Made by a program: the position numbers and the translations under genes. A DNA stretch of 64,000 nt from Cladorrhinum sp. PSN259 (lineage: Eukaryota; Ascomycota; Sordariomycetes; Sordariales; Podosporaceae): contig MU867071.1 in the NCBI GenBank assembly GCA_033725935.1, positions 424,392 through 488,391 of the forward strand. The letters run 5' to 3'. Below, one piece after another: positions 35,180 to 45,478 of this stretch. How positions within the stretch are numbered: position 1 is the first letter of the stretch; the number at the start of each line of letters is the position of its first letter. The notes beneath the pieces were generated by a model. That model was not told the DNA's origin, made no database searches, and saw nothing but the letters and a program-made list of their open reading frames with translations.

Positions 35180-37135
35180 TGTTTCAATGGGATGTGAATG
35201 TCCTCTTCAGTTGTTGCTGCGGGTGCTGGCGCTGGCGCTGGGTAACTGGCCGATTTTTTTTGGCCAGGAAAAAGCTTATCGCTCGTCTGATAGGATGTGG
35301 ATCTGCAGCTGATCCCTGTATTGTCAAAAGTTTTGGGAATTCGGGGAAAATATTAGGCCAGCTCCGGCGGGGGTAGGTACCAAAGTCTCTGGCCTGCGAA
35401 TTTGCAGGCGTGCACAGACCACCGACCACAACTTATAATGCCAGCTTCCCTGCCCCAAACTTCCTTCTCTTCTCTTCTTTTTCTTCTCCATCTGAGTGCA
35501 GGGGTTTTACGCATATCAGTGAGGATTCGTCCGAGATTGCGTTTTTGCTAGTTGAAAACTATAACCTGACCACTTCCAGTTGGAATTTCCGGCTGGGGAA
35601 TTTTTGTACCCTTTCTTTCCGAAGAAATTCTTCATTGCCAACGTCTGCTTGCCGGGCGTGGTGAGGAAGGATGATGACGAGCCGGTCGCACCTCGAGTGC
35701 CAAACTGCATCCAAACTCTTTTTCACACCCAGCATCTATTCACTCAGCATAACTTATCAGTTTGCCTTTCACAAAATTGATTCTATTCTCATGTACCACT
35801 CAAAACCATTGGCTCGGCTGATTCTGCACCGATCTGGGTGCCGTACAAGATTCCATGCGGCACGGGATCGACACATTCGGTTGCGAAAAATGCCCGAACG
35901 CAACGTCGGCCTGCTTCTCCGGAGGCATCAAGGCAGTATCCTACCACACCAACAGTCAGTCGGGGAAAGAGAAGTCCTTGCTCCCTGCGGGCCCTCATCT
36001 CATTCGAGTGGGCTCGTTTCCGACTTCCTCTTGCATCATGATGTCGCTTTAGACATATTACCCCCGAGGCACAGTCAACGCGGGGTTTTCCCAAGAGCTG
36101 CGAATTAGACCCAGTCCCTGGTGAAACTTAATATCCTGCCGTCTCTGGAACTCTGCCAAGTGGTCAGCCTAGTTACGGACAATAACCTCTTCCCCTCTAG
36201 AAACGTTGTATCAAGGGATTTCCCCAATACATCTTCCCGGGTTTGACCTCGGATTCAACCTGGACCGTCTGGGGTTGCCTGACAGTTGGAGACACTGCTT
36301 ATTTGCAGTGTTCCCTTTTCATTTGTTGCTAGATAAAAATAAACATGCCAACTTTCTCGTGGTGTTACGGTCTAACAAGGCAGTCAAAATAGGACTCAGC
36401 TCGCTTCACCAACATGCTACCTCTGATGCGCTCCAATTGGGGACCCAAGACTATTAGGGCCAGTGAAACAATTCACAGTAGCTATGTTGCGACATTCTTT
36501 CCTCACTCCGTAAAGACTCTGCTGGCTCCTAAGCAGACGTCATCCGTTGCCGGGGGGCTGATGACAGATGCTCTCCAAAGCTGCCATTCCCTGCTAAGCT
36601 ACCCCTTTCTGCACCCCCCTTTTTCTTGTTATTGGTAGCTAGACTACATAGGAATAAGATCACCGCAGTATGCTCTACCCGAACTTCTGAAGCTTTCCTC
36701 AACCAGGCAGGTCCCTGACTTCGTTTGCGCAAACTGGTGGCGTCGTAGCAGGCGCAGACACGGCTCAACCCGACCCAGGTAGCATCGTCACCGTCACGAG
36801 TTGCAACTTGAACGGCAGTGGTTGGATGAAGAAGACGGCAAGTCTGCTGCAAGTCATGTTTTGTGGGGAAAAGGATGCGCGAGAGATGGTCGTTGGGTGT
36901 TCCTTGATATGATTTTCGGAGTCCTACCTTGCCTCTGATATTGCCGTCAGCAAGGCCTTGTCGAGGAGGGTCGAGCTCAATATCGATGGTGTCTGCGAAT
37001 GGAAGGTGAGCCAAAGTCGGGAATCGCAATATAAAAAGCGAGAGAGTTTCCTTCTCTTCGGGTTCTTGATCGACAGCGGCTCATCTTTCCAGTGACTACG
37101 TGCCTTCTTTTGTCAACATTATCACTTGGGCCAAC
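35180..37135. other. 2.0 kb gene-poor stretch
   Basis: Contains the Has1 promoter at the left and the promoter of the secreted-protein gene at the right. Several open frames of 60-166 codons lie on both strands. None has an ATG with coding-like continuation or family resemblance, so I call none. Confidence 0.5.
37029..37038 (+). promoter_or_regulatory. TATA box of the secreted-protein gene
   Basis: ATATAAAAAG about 100 bases upstream of the ATG at 37136, a common TATA distance in filamentous fungi. The match to the consensus is visible; use as a promoter is inferred. Confidence 0.45.
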
Positions 37136-37864
37136 ATGAAGCTCTTCCTTCTTCTTACTCTCTTTCTCGGCATAGCTTTGGCCCTCGAGACAACATCGCC
37201 ATCTCTCGAGGCCCGTCAGCGGCGGCCGCGCAAGAAGACCACCAGGCCGCGCAAGTTTGACGGTGCCGGGACGTTCCGTGCCGCCAACCGTCCTGCCGGA
37301 GCCCCCGCCGACTACAAGACATCCACCGGCAAGGCTTCACGCAAGCGTTCCAAAGATGGCTTGAAAAGGGTACCACCCGAGTTCATCGACCCTACTACAA
37401 GGCTTCGACGCCGCGAATTCGAGACCCTGCAACAACTCCGCCGCCAAGTTTCTGCCAGTGACTTTTTTGAGTGTTATAATGCGGTGAGTACCTTGCTTTG
37501 CCTCTCCTTGGCAAATATGTATACCAGAATAGCTGACACGTAGTCCCTGCTGCATTAGAACCCTCGGCCAAACAGCCAGGACTGCGATACTGTTATCGAC
37601 CAGGTCCTCGCTTCCAACGATGACTTGATCGTCTCGGCCAGCTCGTGCCTCGTGTTCAGCTTCAGGACCTGCCAAGGTTTCTTTTGCTCGCTCTGCCAGA
37701 CTCTAAGCACCAACACCAATTTCATCGGCAACCAACTTGACACGGTCGACGCCCTATGCGTTGAGAATGGACAGACCGGGTCCATCGTTGGAGAGGACCC
37801 TCCTCAGTGGGACGCCGGGTTTACGTATGCTGGCGAGGGGCTGCCGACTTATGATGTCTGCTAG
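37136..37864 (+). CDS. Small cysteine-rich secreted protein, function unknown
   Basis: Two exons: 37136-37483 and 37559-37864, giving 217 aa. The first 17-18 residues are a clear signal peptide (MKLFLLLTLFLGIALA). Residues about 25-110 are very basic, with many dibasic pairs (RRPRKK, RKR, RR) that could be Kex2-type processing sites. The C-terminal half holds all eight cysteines, spaced C-C-C-CxxxxC-xx-C-C and a final Cys as the last residue. No catalytic motif or known family was recognised. The layout fits a secreted precursor, possibly an effector-like or cell-wall protein, but that is inference. The first ATG upstream of the signal peptide in frame is used. It sits next to the P450 in the accessory-looking stretch. 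Confidence 0.72.
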
Positions 37865-38051
37865 TTTTAGACGGCGATGGTGTCAGGCCTGGAGCACTTT
37901 GGTGGTCACGGTGGTGTATGTACGTCTACCAAACTTTCCAATCTTTTGGATACCTGTATTTTGCATTGGTGTAAATATCCTCAAGATTATCAGCAAGTTT
38001 TTTTTTTAAGTTTTCGAATATCAAGCCCGAGGTGATATCTTGCGTACATAG

Positions 38052-39764
38052 TTAACCAATGACCACCCTCACCCCCTTGCTCTCCAATCGAGGACCAGAA
38101 ACGCCAAAGTCGCACTCGAACTTGACGTCAGACTCATTGGTCTCGTACAAAGTCATTTTGGGACCGTCAGAGTGGAACAGGGTGGCGAGAAGGATGTACA
38201 TGTTTGCGTATGCCAGACTTTTTGGTAATATCCGTTAATATGAAGAAAACAAAGACGATATCTGGAGAAGAAAAAAAGCAGAAGAAGAAAAAAGAGAAAA
38301 AAACTTACTTCTTCCCCAGACAGACTCTGGATCCCTTGGAAAAAGAATTCAAATTACGATCCATCCTGGGGTCGTATTCGCCGAGCCATCGTTCGGGGAT
38401 GAAGCTCCAGGCGCTAGGGTAGACCTCTTCGTCGTAATGCATCGGGTACATCGGCACGCTTATCGAAGTCTTGAACGCCAGTTGTTAGTGCTGGACTTAG
38501 TCTGGGCCGTCCCTTCCCTCTTGAAAGGGGCCTTGACTTACGCCCTTGGGAATCACCCATTCTCTGTATTTGATATCATCATGGGGGAAGTACTTGACTG
38601 CATGACGAGTAGCTCCGATGCCTAATCGTAGGGCCTCCTTGACGCAGGCTGCTAGGTAAGGAAGCTTCTCGAGATCTGCCCAGCGAGGTTTGTTGTTTGG
38701 GTAGCCCGCCATCAGCGGGGCCAGCTCATATCGCATGCGTTTTTCTTTGGCCGGATCGGCAAGGAGGTAGTATGCTATTATGGTGAGCATCCGCATGGTG
38801 GTAATTCCTCCGGCGGCGAGGACTACACTTGCTTCTGTTGCGAGGCGGCTCCTTGTCTTTTGGGAGTCCGGAAGATCGCTAAGGAGAATGGTTTCGATAA
38901 GCTTACGGCTTGTGATCGATGTTTCTTCCTTGAGGGCGGTGAGGTCTTGGTTTTGGTCTTTTTCAGAGCCTCGTCGACGATGGATTCCGTGTATTGCTTC
39001 AACTGCGCGTAGGCTGCTCCCTCGGGATGCACGGCAGCTACAACGCTGACGGGGAGAAGGTTGAGAAGCTGAGGAAGGATTGGGAAGTTGAAGAGGAGGG
39101 GTGTTTGAGTCCCGAGACCGTGCAGCATGCGATGCCAGAGAGGTGAGAAGTCATCATCCTCTAGCAGGCCGATGGCCTTGCCGAAGGAGGCGTGGGAGAC
39201 AGCATCATCGACGAATGCCGAGAATGCGCGGTTGAGGCTGATGACATGGCCGGTGTTCTTTGCTTTGCTGAATAGCTCGTCTAACCGCGCAGCAAATGAC
39301 CAGATAGTGTCTTGGGTTGAATCGATTGCGCGGCGGGAGAAGAGAGACTCGAGAGGCTTCCTCCGGATTTTGTGTAAGTGGTGGTCCTCTGTAAACCCGT
39401 GTGATTCCCCAAATCCCAAAGCTGCCCTTTGGCGGACATCGAGGTTGGTCCGTCTCACCGAGTCAGAGACATTCAAAACCGAGTAGAACTCGGCATCGTT
39501 GATGGAGATCTCCCACGGGTTGATTCTGACAACGGCTCCATACTTATCATGAAGCTGCTTGACTTTAAAATGACCCTTGGCCCATGTAAAAAGCTCAAAG
39601 TATGATTGGTACCATCCTGTCGCAGCTGCAAGCTTAGGCCCAGGAAATCCAGATATGGGAGACAGGAGAAGGCGGTAGATAGCCAACCAAAGCCCGTACA
39701 GGCAAAAGAGGGCAAAGGGGAAGAGAAATGCAGACCAGGCTGTCAGCGGCATGTGTGGCGTCAT
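38052..39764 (-). pseudogene. Cytochrome P450 with a one-base frameshift
   Basis: Exons: 39764-38542, 38469-38309 and 38217-38052. Apart from one defect the gene would give about 516 aa. An N-terminal membrane anchor (about 8-35) is followed by the Pro-rich hinge GFPGPK. Further on are the I-helix segment LAAGGITT, the ExxR motif (KEALRLG), the PERW motif (FIPERWL), and the heme loop FSKGSRVCLGK with its cysteine. At about 38950-38955 (a T4 run on the plus strand) the reading frame shifts: upstream and downstream halves are both intact but in different frames, and no GT...AG intron bridges them. Either this is a young pseudogene or a missed base in the assembly. Substrate is unknown; the general look is that of secondary-metabolism P450s. 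Confidence 0.75.
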
Positions 39765-41236
39765 GTCTGAATAGACGTCTCGAAGATCGAAACAGAAGGG
39801 GAAAACAACAACGTGAATGGCTTCATTCCCCGATCCTCTTTATTTTGGTCTGGTTGGGCATTCATTAATTCTCGCTCAAGACGAGACTAACTTCATTTGG
39901 GTAGCGTCAAGTATCGCGCCAATCAATTATTGTGTATTCTGCTTTGCCAAAAGAAATATCCCTGGTTGGCAATTCCAGAGGGGCAGCGTCAAGAAATGAG
40001 ACAGAATAAGAGTCTATTTGGAAGAACTGCAGGTCTATGGCCCTCTGCAAGGCGGTAGGCCCATAGATCACCATCTATATACACAAGCGTTCAAGGAATT
40101 CTGTCAGAGACTTGGAATAGGGGCTTGGTCGAAGCTCCTGAGTAAGTAAACAAAGAATGCACAGATATTGTGGTGGGACTCGGCAGTCAGGGCCGTAAGG
40201 AAAGTAGACAGCAGTTGCAGGGCAGGTCGGGAACCGTGATGCAGGGTGCGGCGGTTCGGTTGGGACCTCCTTATACAAAACAGCAAATCTTAACAAAGCT
40301 ACCATGCCCAGTCGTAACTTTGCCATGATCACCGAGAAATCTTTATTTGACCACCGGCAAACACTCTCGCTCCTTCTCCTCCAGTATCATGCTTAATAGA
40401 GGTGTCAGTGTCTCACGTCAACATACCACCAGGAGAAGTAAACTGCGGCTCAAAACATTAAGTTACCTCCCCGGCAGAGCACGGAAAAGGTTCAGACGGC
40501 CGGTTGGACCTTTGTATCCGTTGGAGTATCAGGAACCGGAGCCGCCTAGTGTTGTGCCTAGTTCTGTTGGAGGGAGACGGTTGCTTGAGATTTTTGTGTT
40601 GAGTTTTTCTACGGCATTTGTCGGGTACCAAATCTGTCAGAATACCGGAATCAACTTCAAGTCTGTTTGATTTGTGACTTAGCTTTTTATAAGTATACTT
40701 TTAATACCAAAAAAGAAATCCAAACGGGCCTCACGTTGACATTCGAGGTTGGTCACGGTATCATCTTGATACCACTGTACAAACAACACAGCACACCACG
40801 GGCAAAAGTAACTGACGGTTATTTTGCGCCCACGACCCATGTATTGGTTATATTTATCAATGCTTCCCTCCCTCCTGTTACAATTAAAATGCAAGTAAAA
40901 AAAAACCAACTCTGCCCGCTGTATCTAAGCCAGGCGCCCAATATCCATAAAAACAAACGCCATCGCTATGCTTTTCCTGATCGTCCCGAAAAGAGGGGAA
41001 ATTAGGTTCTTCTTTCACGCACCGTTTCGCCTTCCATTTCCCAAACCATCTCGCACATATCCCTTCCTTCCCCACCGTGAGCTAACATATAAATCCTATA
41101 ACTGAACGACGTCCCGGTTCTAATTGCGCTCGTTGCCATTTCCTTCAATGACACATCCTAGCGAATGTTCGCGCGAGCGTCCTAGCGTGTGCGAGGTCGC
41201 CGGGCTCGGAACCTCATCAGGACCGTCTTTGGATTT
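39765..41236. other. 1.5 kb intergenic region
   Basis: Between the P450 start and the TAF3 stop. Left part is the P450 promoter. One weak ORF (40389-40670) is listed separately. The rest shows nothing coding. Confidence 0.5.
40389..40670 (+). CDS. Possible small protein, unknown
   Basis: An ATG-started frame of 93 codons. The N-terminal half is strongly basic (RRSKLRLK, RARKRFRRP), then a Pro/Glu segment, then one hydrophobic stretch (LLEIFVLSFSTAFVGY) that could be a membrane helix near the C-terminus. A basic start plus single helix would suit a small mitochondrial protein. No homologue is recognised and codon use is not clearly coding, so chance is quite possible. Confidence 0.25.
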   Translation: MLNRGVSVSRQHTTRRSKLRLKTLSYLPGRARKRFRRPVGPLYPLEYQEPEPPSVVPSSVGGRRLLEIFVLSFSTAFVGYQICQNTGINFKSV

Positions 41237-42045
41237 CTAACCATCAAGGTCCATCTCCATATCGTCACCCATACTAGCCAAGGAACTCAATCCAGAACTA
41301 GCAGGCCGAGAATCTGGGCTGCCCCCGTCGCCGTTAATCTGAGGCTTTTCCAGCACAGGCTTCTCGCTGGCAGCTTTCATCTTTGCCTCCCAGGCATGTA
41401 TGCTCGTGAGCTCGCCGTATCCCTCGATCAGCACCTCTCCTTGCTCGTTAGGTCTGCCAAGCACCGTGCCGAGAAACTTATGATCGTCGTCGTTCTTGCT
41501 GTGCTTCTTCTTGAGGGCTATGAACAATCAAGCTGCGTTAGAAATTTTACACCTCTTGCAAGGAATCGCAAATACCTACCATCCAAATAATCATGTGCCT
41601 CATCGTTTCCATCCAAAGCAACCCTTTGAATTTCCTTGTTTAGCGACCCGCGGGCCCACTGGATGAACTGCTCCAACCCGCGCATGTCCTCAATTCCCTG
41701 ATAATCTTGCTCCTCTTGAACCCTTTCTGGAAGAAGCATGCCAATTTCCTGCAAGGCTAGCCGAATGTCGACAATTGATGGTGCAGGAACAGATGGGTAT
41801 TGCATTGGCGCTGCCGATGCGGATCCTTCTGGACCTTCAAGCATTCCAACTGGCGGATGATCAATGCTGCTGTTGAGACTTGCGTGGGCGGCTGTCAGCT
41901 CGCAGAGTCTGGTGAGATAGCGGGCTGCGAGATCTGTCACTTGGTCGAGCACCGAGACTTTAGCGCTGTGATAGCCGACTGAACGTAGGATCTGGATGAT
42001 TGCTGGTCGCAGTAGCGCATGGAAGTATTTTGGCGGAGGCGTCAT
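41237..42045 (-). CDS. taf3: TFIID subunit TAF3 (bromodomain-associated histone fold)
   Basis: Two exons: 42045-41580 and 41517-41237, giving 248 aa. The first 55 residues (YFHALLRPAIIQILRSVGY, then VSVLDQVTDLAARYLTRL) form the histone-fold bromodomain-associated domain used by TAF3 to pair with TAF10. Fungal TAF3 proteins are short and lack the PHD finger of animal TAF3, and none is seen here. A second helical region (about 90-155) contains IRLALQEIGMLLPE and FIQWARGSLNKE. The acidic C-terminus ends MEMDLDG. TAF8 also has this fold, but the order and length here fit TAF3 better. The gene is divergent from TAF7. Confidence 0.8.
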
Positions 42046-43212
42046 GATGATGGTGGTTGTTAGTGAGATGAATCGTGATTACTGTTGACGGTTGTTGTAA
42101 ATGCTTGTAAACTGTGAGAGGGTAGCTACTGAAGAGTTGTTGATGGCTGAATTTTGACGTGGGGTTGAATCAATGGGACGTTTGAACCGGAATTGAACTG
42201 GTAGATGGAAGGAGCGGATTGCTTCAGTTAGGAAGGCAGTTTGAGACCGAAGGAAGCTGTTCACTGAACCAGTAAGAATAGAGCCGTCGCCATCCCGATT
42301 CCAACGCCTCAACCTCACTCTTGCGTTTCCTTTTTTCTTCTTCTTTTTTTTCTAGCTGCGATTCCCTCTTTGAACGTGTGAATTTTTATTTGAAACCCTT
42401 GAAAATCCAAGTCGGGTGGACTGTGTGTTGTGAGATAACCTGGAAGGTTGGGTCCTTCCGTTGAATCGCGACTCGAAGGAGCTACCGTGAGTGGCTCAAC
42501 ATGAATTTCGAGAAAGCAGCAGTCGATGCCTGCCGCAGGGAAGCTTGGCCGTGGTTCGTGGACCCGGACCCACTTCTGAAAGTGGGGGAGGGGTGTGAAT
42601 AGTGTATACCTGAGGTAGATACCTCATCTCGACTGTCAACTTTTTCCTCCAACTCTGTTTTTCCTTTGCCTTCACAACTCAGAAAATTGAGAGGCTGGGG
42701 AATATAAAACGGAAGCTATTGTTATCTCCACGCGCTATTGTTGACCGCAGCTGCTTCTGGGTCCTCGCTTCAATTTGGACGTCGAATTTTCCTCTTTCTT
42801 CCGACTGGGAACTTTCATCGCGCAACCCCCACCGTGTTTACAGCATACATAGTATGGATTTCCGCGGTAGCGTTGCATCTCTCCAATGCAAGCAGTTGCT
42901 ACACTAAATCTATTACTGGGCAATCGTCCCCACAGCTCTTTGACGCGCCCCATTAAGGTGCATCATTGCAAGGTTCGTTTACTTCGCGTGCATTCGATTT
43001 ATCGTGGCTCCGGCTCATCGCAAAGTCGCAGGCCTAGCCCGAATGTTGCAGCTAGCAGCGCCAGTCCTCCATTGAACGTCTCTCGGTGCTCCGGTCTCTT
43101 TTCTGCCTCGAACACACACTTTTACTTGAAGGACAAGGAATTGGAGCGACCACCACCTACCAACTGCGGCATCTTCTTTTCTCATTCTGATTGCAATCGC
43201 AACAAAACCATC
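42046..43212. promoter_or_regulatory. 1.2 kb divergent region between TAF3 and TAF7
   Basis: Holds both promoters. The TAF7 frame is open upstream of the chosen start back to an ATG at 42886, so part of this stretch could be coding or leader. Confidence 0.45.
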
Positions 43213-44790
43213 ATGTCGCAACCACAACCCCCACAGCCGTCGCTGAAAGTCACTTTGAAGATCGGTGGCGGCGTCAGTCATCGATCAAACAGTCCTCAAC
43301 CTGCTCTTTCACCAGCTCCCCTCTCCGCCTCAGGAATCCCAAAAATCAAGGTCGTGTCGAGATCACAACCCCCCACACCCGCCGAACAGAACCCACCTTC
43401 CCTCCCAGTGCCCAGCGTAACTCCTGCACGAGACTTTGTGGCAGTCGCGCCTCTCCCAAAACAGATCACAACCAAAGCGGGGAGGAAACCTAAACCTTCA
43501 GCCAAGAAGCGCGCTAGAGCGGATAGTAGCGACGATGATGATGTTCCTCTAGCAAACTCCACTGCCAATGGGCTGGGTGTCAAGAATAAGAAGATCAAGA
43601 TCGCCGTGAAAAGCTCAGGATTAGGAGGTTTGACGAAGCAACCAACATTGAAGCTCAAACCAGTCGGCAAAATACCCACCAGACCACTTGGCGAAGGATA
43701 TGATTCCGAGGCAGAAGATTGCGAAATCGATCCCCTCATCGAAGAGCAGCTAGTTCTCCGCATGATGCCTGGCGAACATTGCGAATACATACGGAAGATG
43801 GTTCAGGAGAAGAAGATAGGCATCCCCAAAGCTAATGGAGGCGCGGACCTGTCATTAAGGTGGCTTGATGAGGAAGGGCGCCGGGCTATGCTCACCGTTC
43901 AAGGACAACCGTATGCCCTTGCTCTTGTGGATCTACCAACTATTACAGAGTGCATGAAGACCTGGGATAAGAAGGCCATGGTCAAGAGTGCTGATCTCTG
44001 CCAAATGTTGTTGGCTTTCGCCAAAGTTCAGAATGAGGAGGAGGCAAGAACGATTCCGCTGCCCCAGACGATTGAATATGGTCATCGATGGCCCCACGGG
44101 ATCACCCCGCCGATGCATGACGCCAGGAATCGCAGATTTAGAAAACGACTGAGCAAACTGGAGATTCAGAACAAGGAGGCCGAGGTGGAGCGGCTGCTTG
44201 CAGCTGATCGGGAAGCTCTCAGTGTCAGAATCGAATGGATCGACAATAAACAGACAACCGAGGCTGAAGATGGCGAAGAGGACCAAGAAGAGTACGAGGA
44301 GGATGCTGAAGGCGAGGAAGACTACGAGGTGCAGCAAATGGAGGACGTATTCGACGAGTTTAATGAACTTGACGAATCGGCTCTCCTGGAGGAGTTCATG
44401 CAGGCACCTGAGACTCCCGCGGACACTCATGATCTCGCCGTGCCGAGTGCCGCTATCGATGCCTTTACCCCCGTCACTGCAAATACTGGCACTCCAGCTG
44501 CACAGACGGAGGAAGATGAAGCAGACGACGTTGATGAAGAGGAGAGTGATGAAGACGAGGAGGATGGAGACGAGGATGGCGATGGAGATGATGGGGACGA
44601 AGGGCATGATGAATCTGCCGGTGTTCGTGCCGAAATCGCCGACCTCAAGAAGCAGCTCAAGACATATGAAGAGCAGCTGGCCAAGTCTGTTCAGCCCATC
44701 ATGCGGAAGCGTATCGAAGGCAGCATTCGAAATGTCAAGTCGGAGATTGGTCTGAAGATGTCATCCATTGGCATGGTCGATGAGGACTAG
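43213..44790 (+). CDS. taf7: TFIID subunit TAF7 (TAFII55 family)
   Basis: Single exon, 525 aa from the ATG at 43213. TAF7 binds TAF1 in TFIID. The N-terminal 150 residues are Pro/Ser-rich and basic with a KKRARADSSDDDD patch. The TAFII55 domain spans about 160-330, beginning GEGYDSEAEDCEIDPLIEEQ and including LRMMPGEHCEYIRKM, RAMLTVQGQPYALALVDLPTITE, TWDKKAMVKSADLCQMLLAF, and YGHRWPHGITPPMHDARNRRF. The C-terminal third is very acidic (DEDEEDGDEDGDGDDGDE) and ends in a coiled-coil stretch (LKKQLKTYEEQLAK). I chose 43213 because the upstream 109 codons are not conserved-looking and this ATG has an adequate context (ACCATCATG). Confidence 0.9.
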   Translation: MSQPQPPQPSLKVTLKIGGGVSHRSNSPQPALSPAPLSASGIPKIKVVSRSQPPTPAEQNPPSLPVPSVTPARDFVAVAPLPKQITTKAGRKPKPSAKKRARADSSDDDDVPLANSTANGLGVKNKKIKIAVKSSGLGGLTKQPTLKLKPVGKIPTRPLGEGYDSEAEDCEIDPLIEEQLVLRMMPGEHCEYIRKMVQEKKIGIPKANGGADLSLRWLDEEGRRAMLTVQGQPYALALVDLPTITECMKTWDKKAMVKSADLCQMLLAFAKVQNEEEARTIPLPQTIEYGHRWPHGITPPMHDARNRRFRKRLSKLEIQNKEAEVERLLAADREALSVRIEWIDNKQTTEAEDGEEDQEEYEEDAEGEEDYEVQQMEDVFDEFNELDESALLEEFMQAPETPADTHDLAVPSAAIDAFTPVTANTGTPAAQTEEDEADDVDEEESDEDEEDGDEDGDGDDGDEGHDESAGVRAEIADLKKQLKTYEEQLAKSVQPIMRKRIEGSIRNVKSEIGLKMSSIGMVDED

Positions 44791-45307
44791 GACGAGTCAT
44801 CGCGGAAAGAGGCAAACAAGATAAGCACCGGGAGCCAGTATACCCCCAGTTGAGGAAGTTGATATTATTATAAGAGTAAAATGTCTTTATAAAAGCTAAA
44901 AGTAGGCTTTCCAAAAACAGAGAAATAAAATTCAAATAATTGCAACCTTTTTTGTTTTTGGCCCGTAACATGAAATTTATAGTGTTTTGCGTGATATACG
45001 TAAAGGAGGACAGAGGAAGTGGAAAGCCTGAGAATTCTAGAAGGCTGTAAATATGCTCCTGGAGAGGGGTTCTCAAAGTCTTGGGGGCCAATAAGTGACG
45101 CTGATAGCGACCGTTATCGCTTCAGACAGATTCAGTAAGAGCAGTTGGCCAATAGGATTTCTCTCAGCGCGCCACTTGCTTTACAGCCTTGCATGACAGT
45201 CCCCGCACTCTGCAAGGCGATTTGCGCCAGGTTTTACTGAGAGCAAGAAGGCAGAGGAGGGACCATTGAGTCACCCCGCAGTGCCCAATTCAAAGCTCAC
45301 ATTTTGA
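44791..45307. other. Intergenic: TAF7 3' end and HisRS promoter
   Basis: Tandem plus-strand genes. AT-rich at the left, more balanced at the right. No gene seen. Confidence 0.55.
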
Positions 45308-45478
45308 ATGCTGAACCCGTGGATCCTCGCCATACGGTCCGCTCGACCACAACGACGTCTGGCACAGACATTGAAGGCTCGCCCTACCTGCTTGTCACTC
45401 TCAGTCATTGGATCTCGACGATACCATCAAACCACCTCGACAATCGGACCCCGACCGCCCAGTGACGCTGTCGCAAAC
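45308..45478 (+). other. Mitochondrial presequence of the long HisRS form
   Basis: 57 codons between two in-frame ATGs. It reads MLNPWILAIRSARPQRRL and continues with Arg, Ser and Thr, with its only acidic residue near the end. This is the composition of a cleavable matrix-targeting helix. Dual use of two starts is inferred. Confidence 0.65.

Noticed and set aside
36529..37029. 166-codon minus-strand frame upstream of the secreted-protein gene
   Set aside because: No ATG at the start, no conserved look, and it overlaps the likely promoter.
43933..44607. 224-codon antisense frame opposite TAF7
   Set aside because: Mirror of the acidic TAF7 tail.
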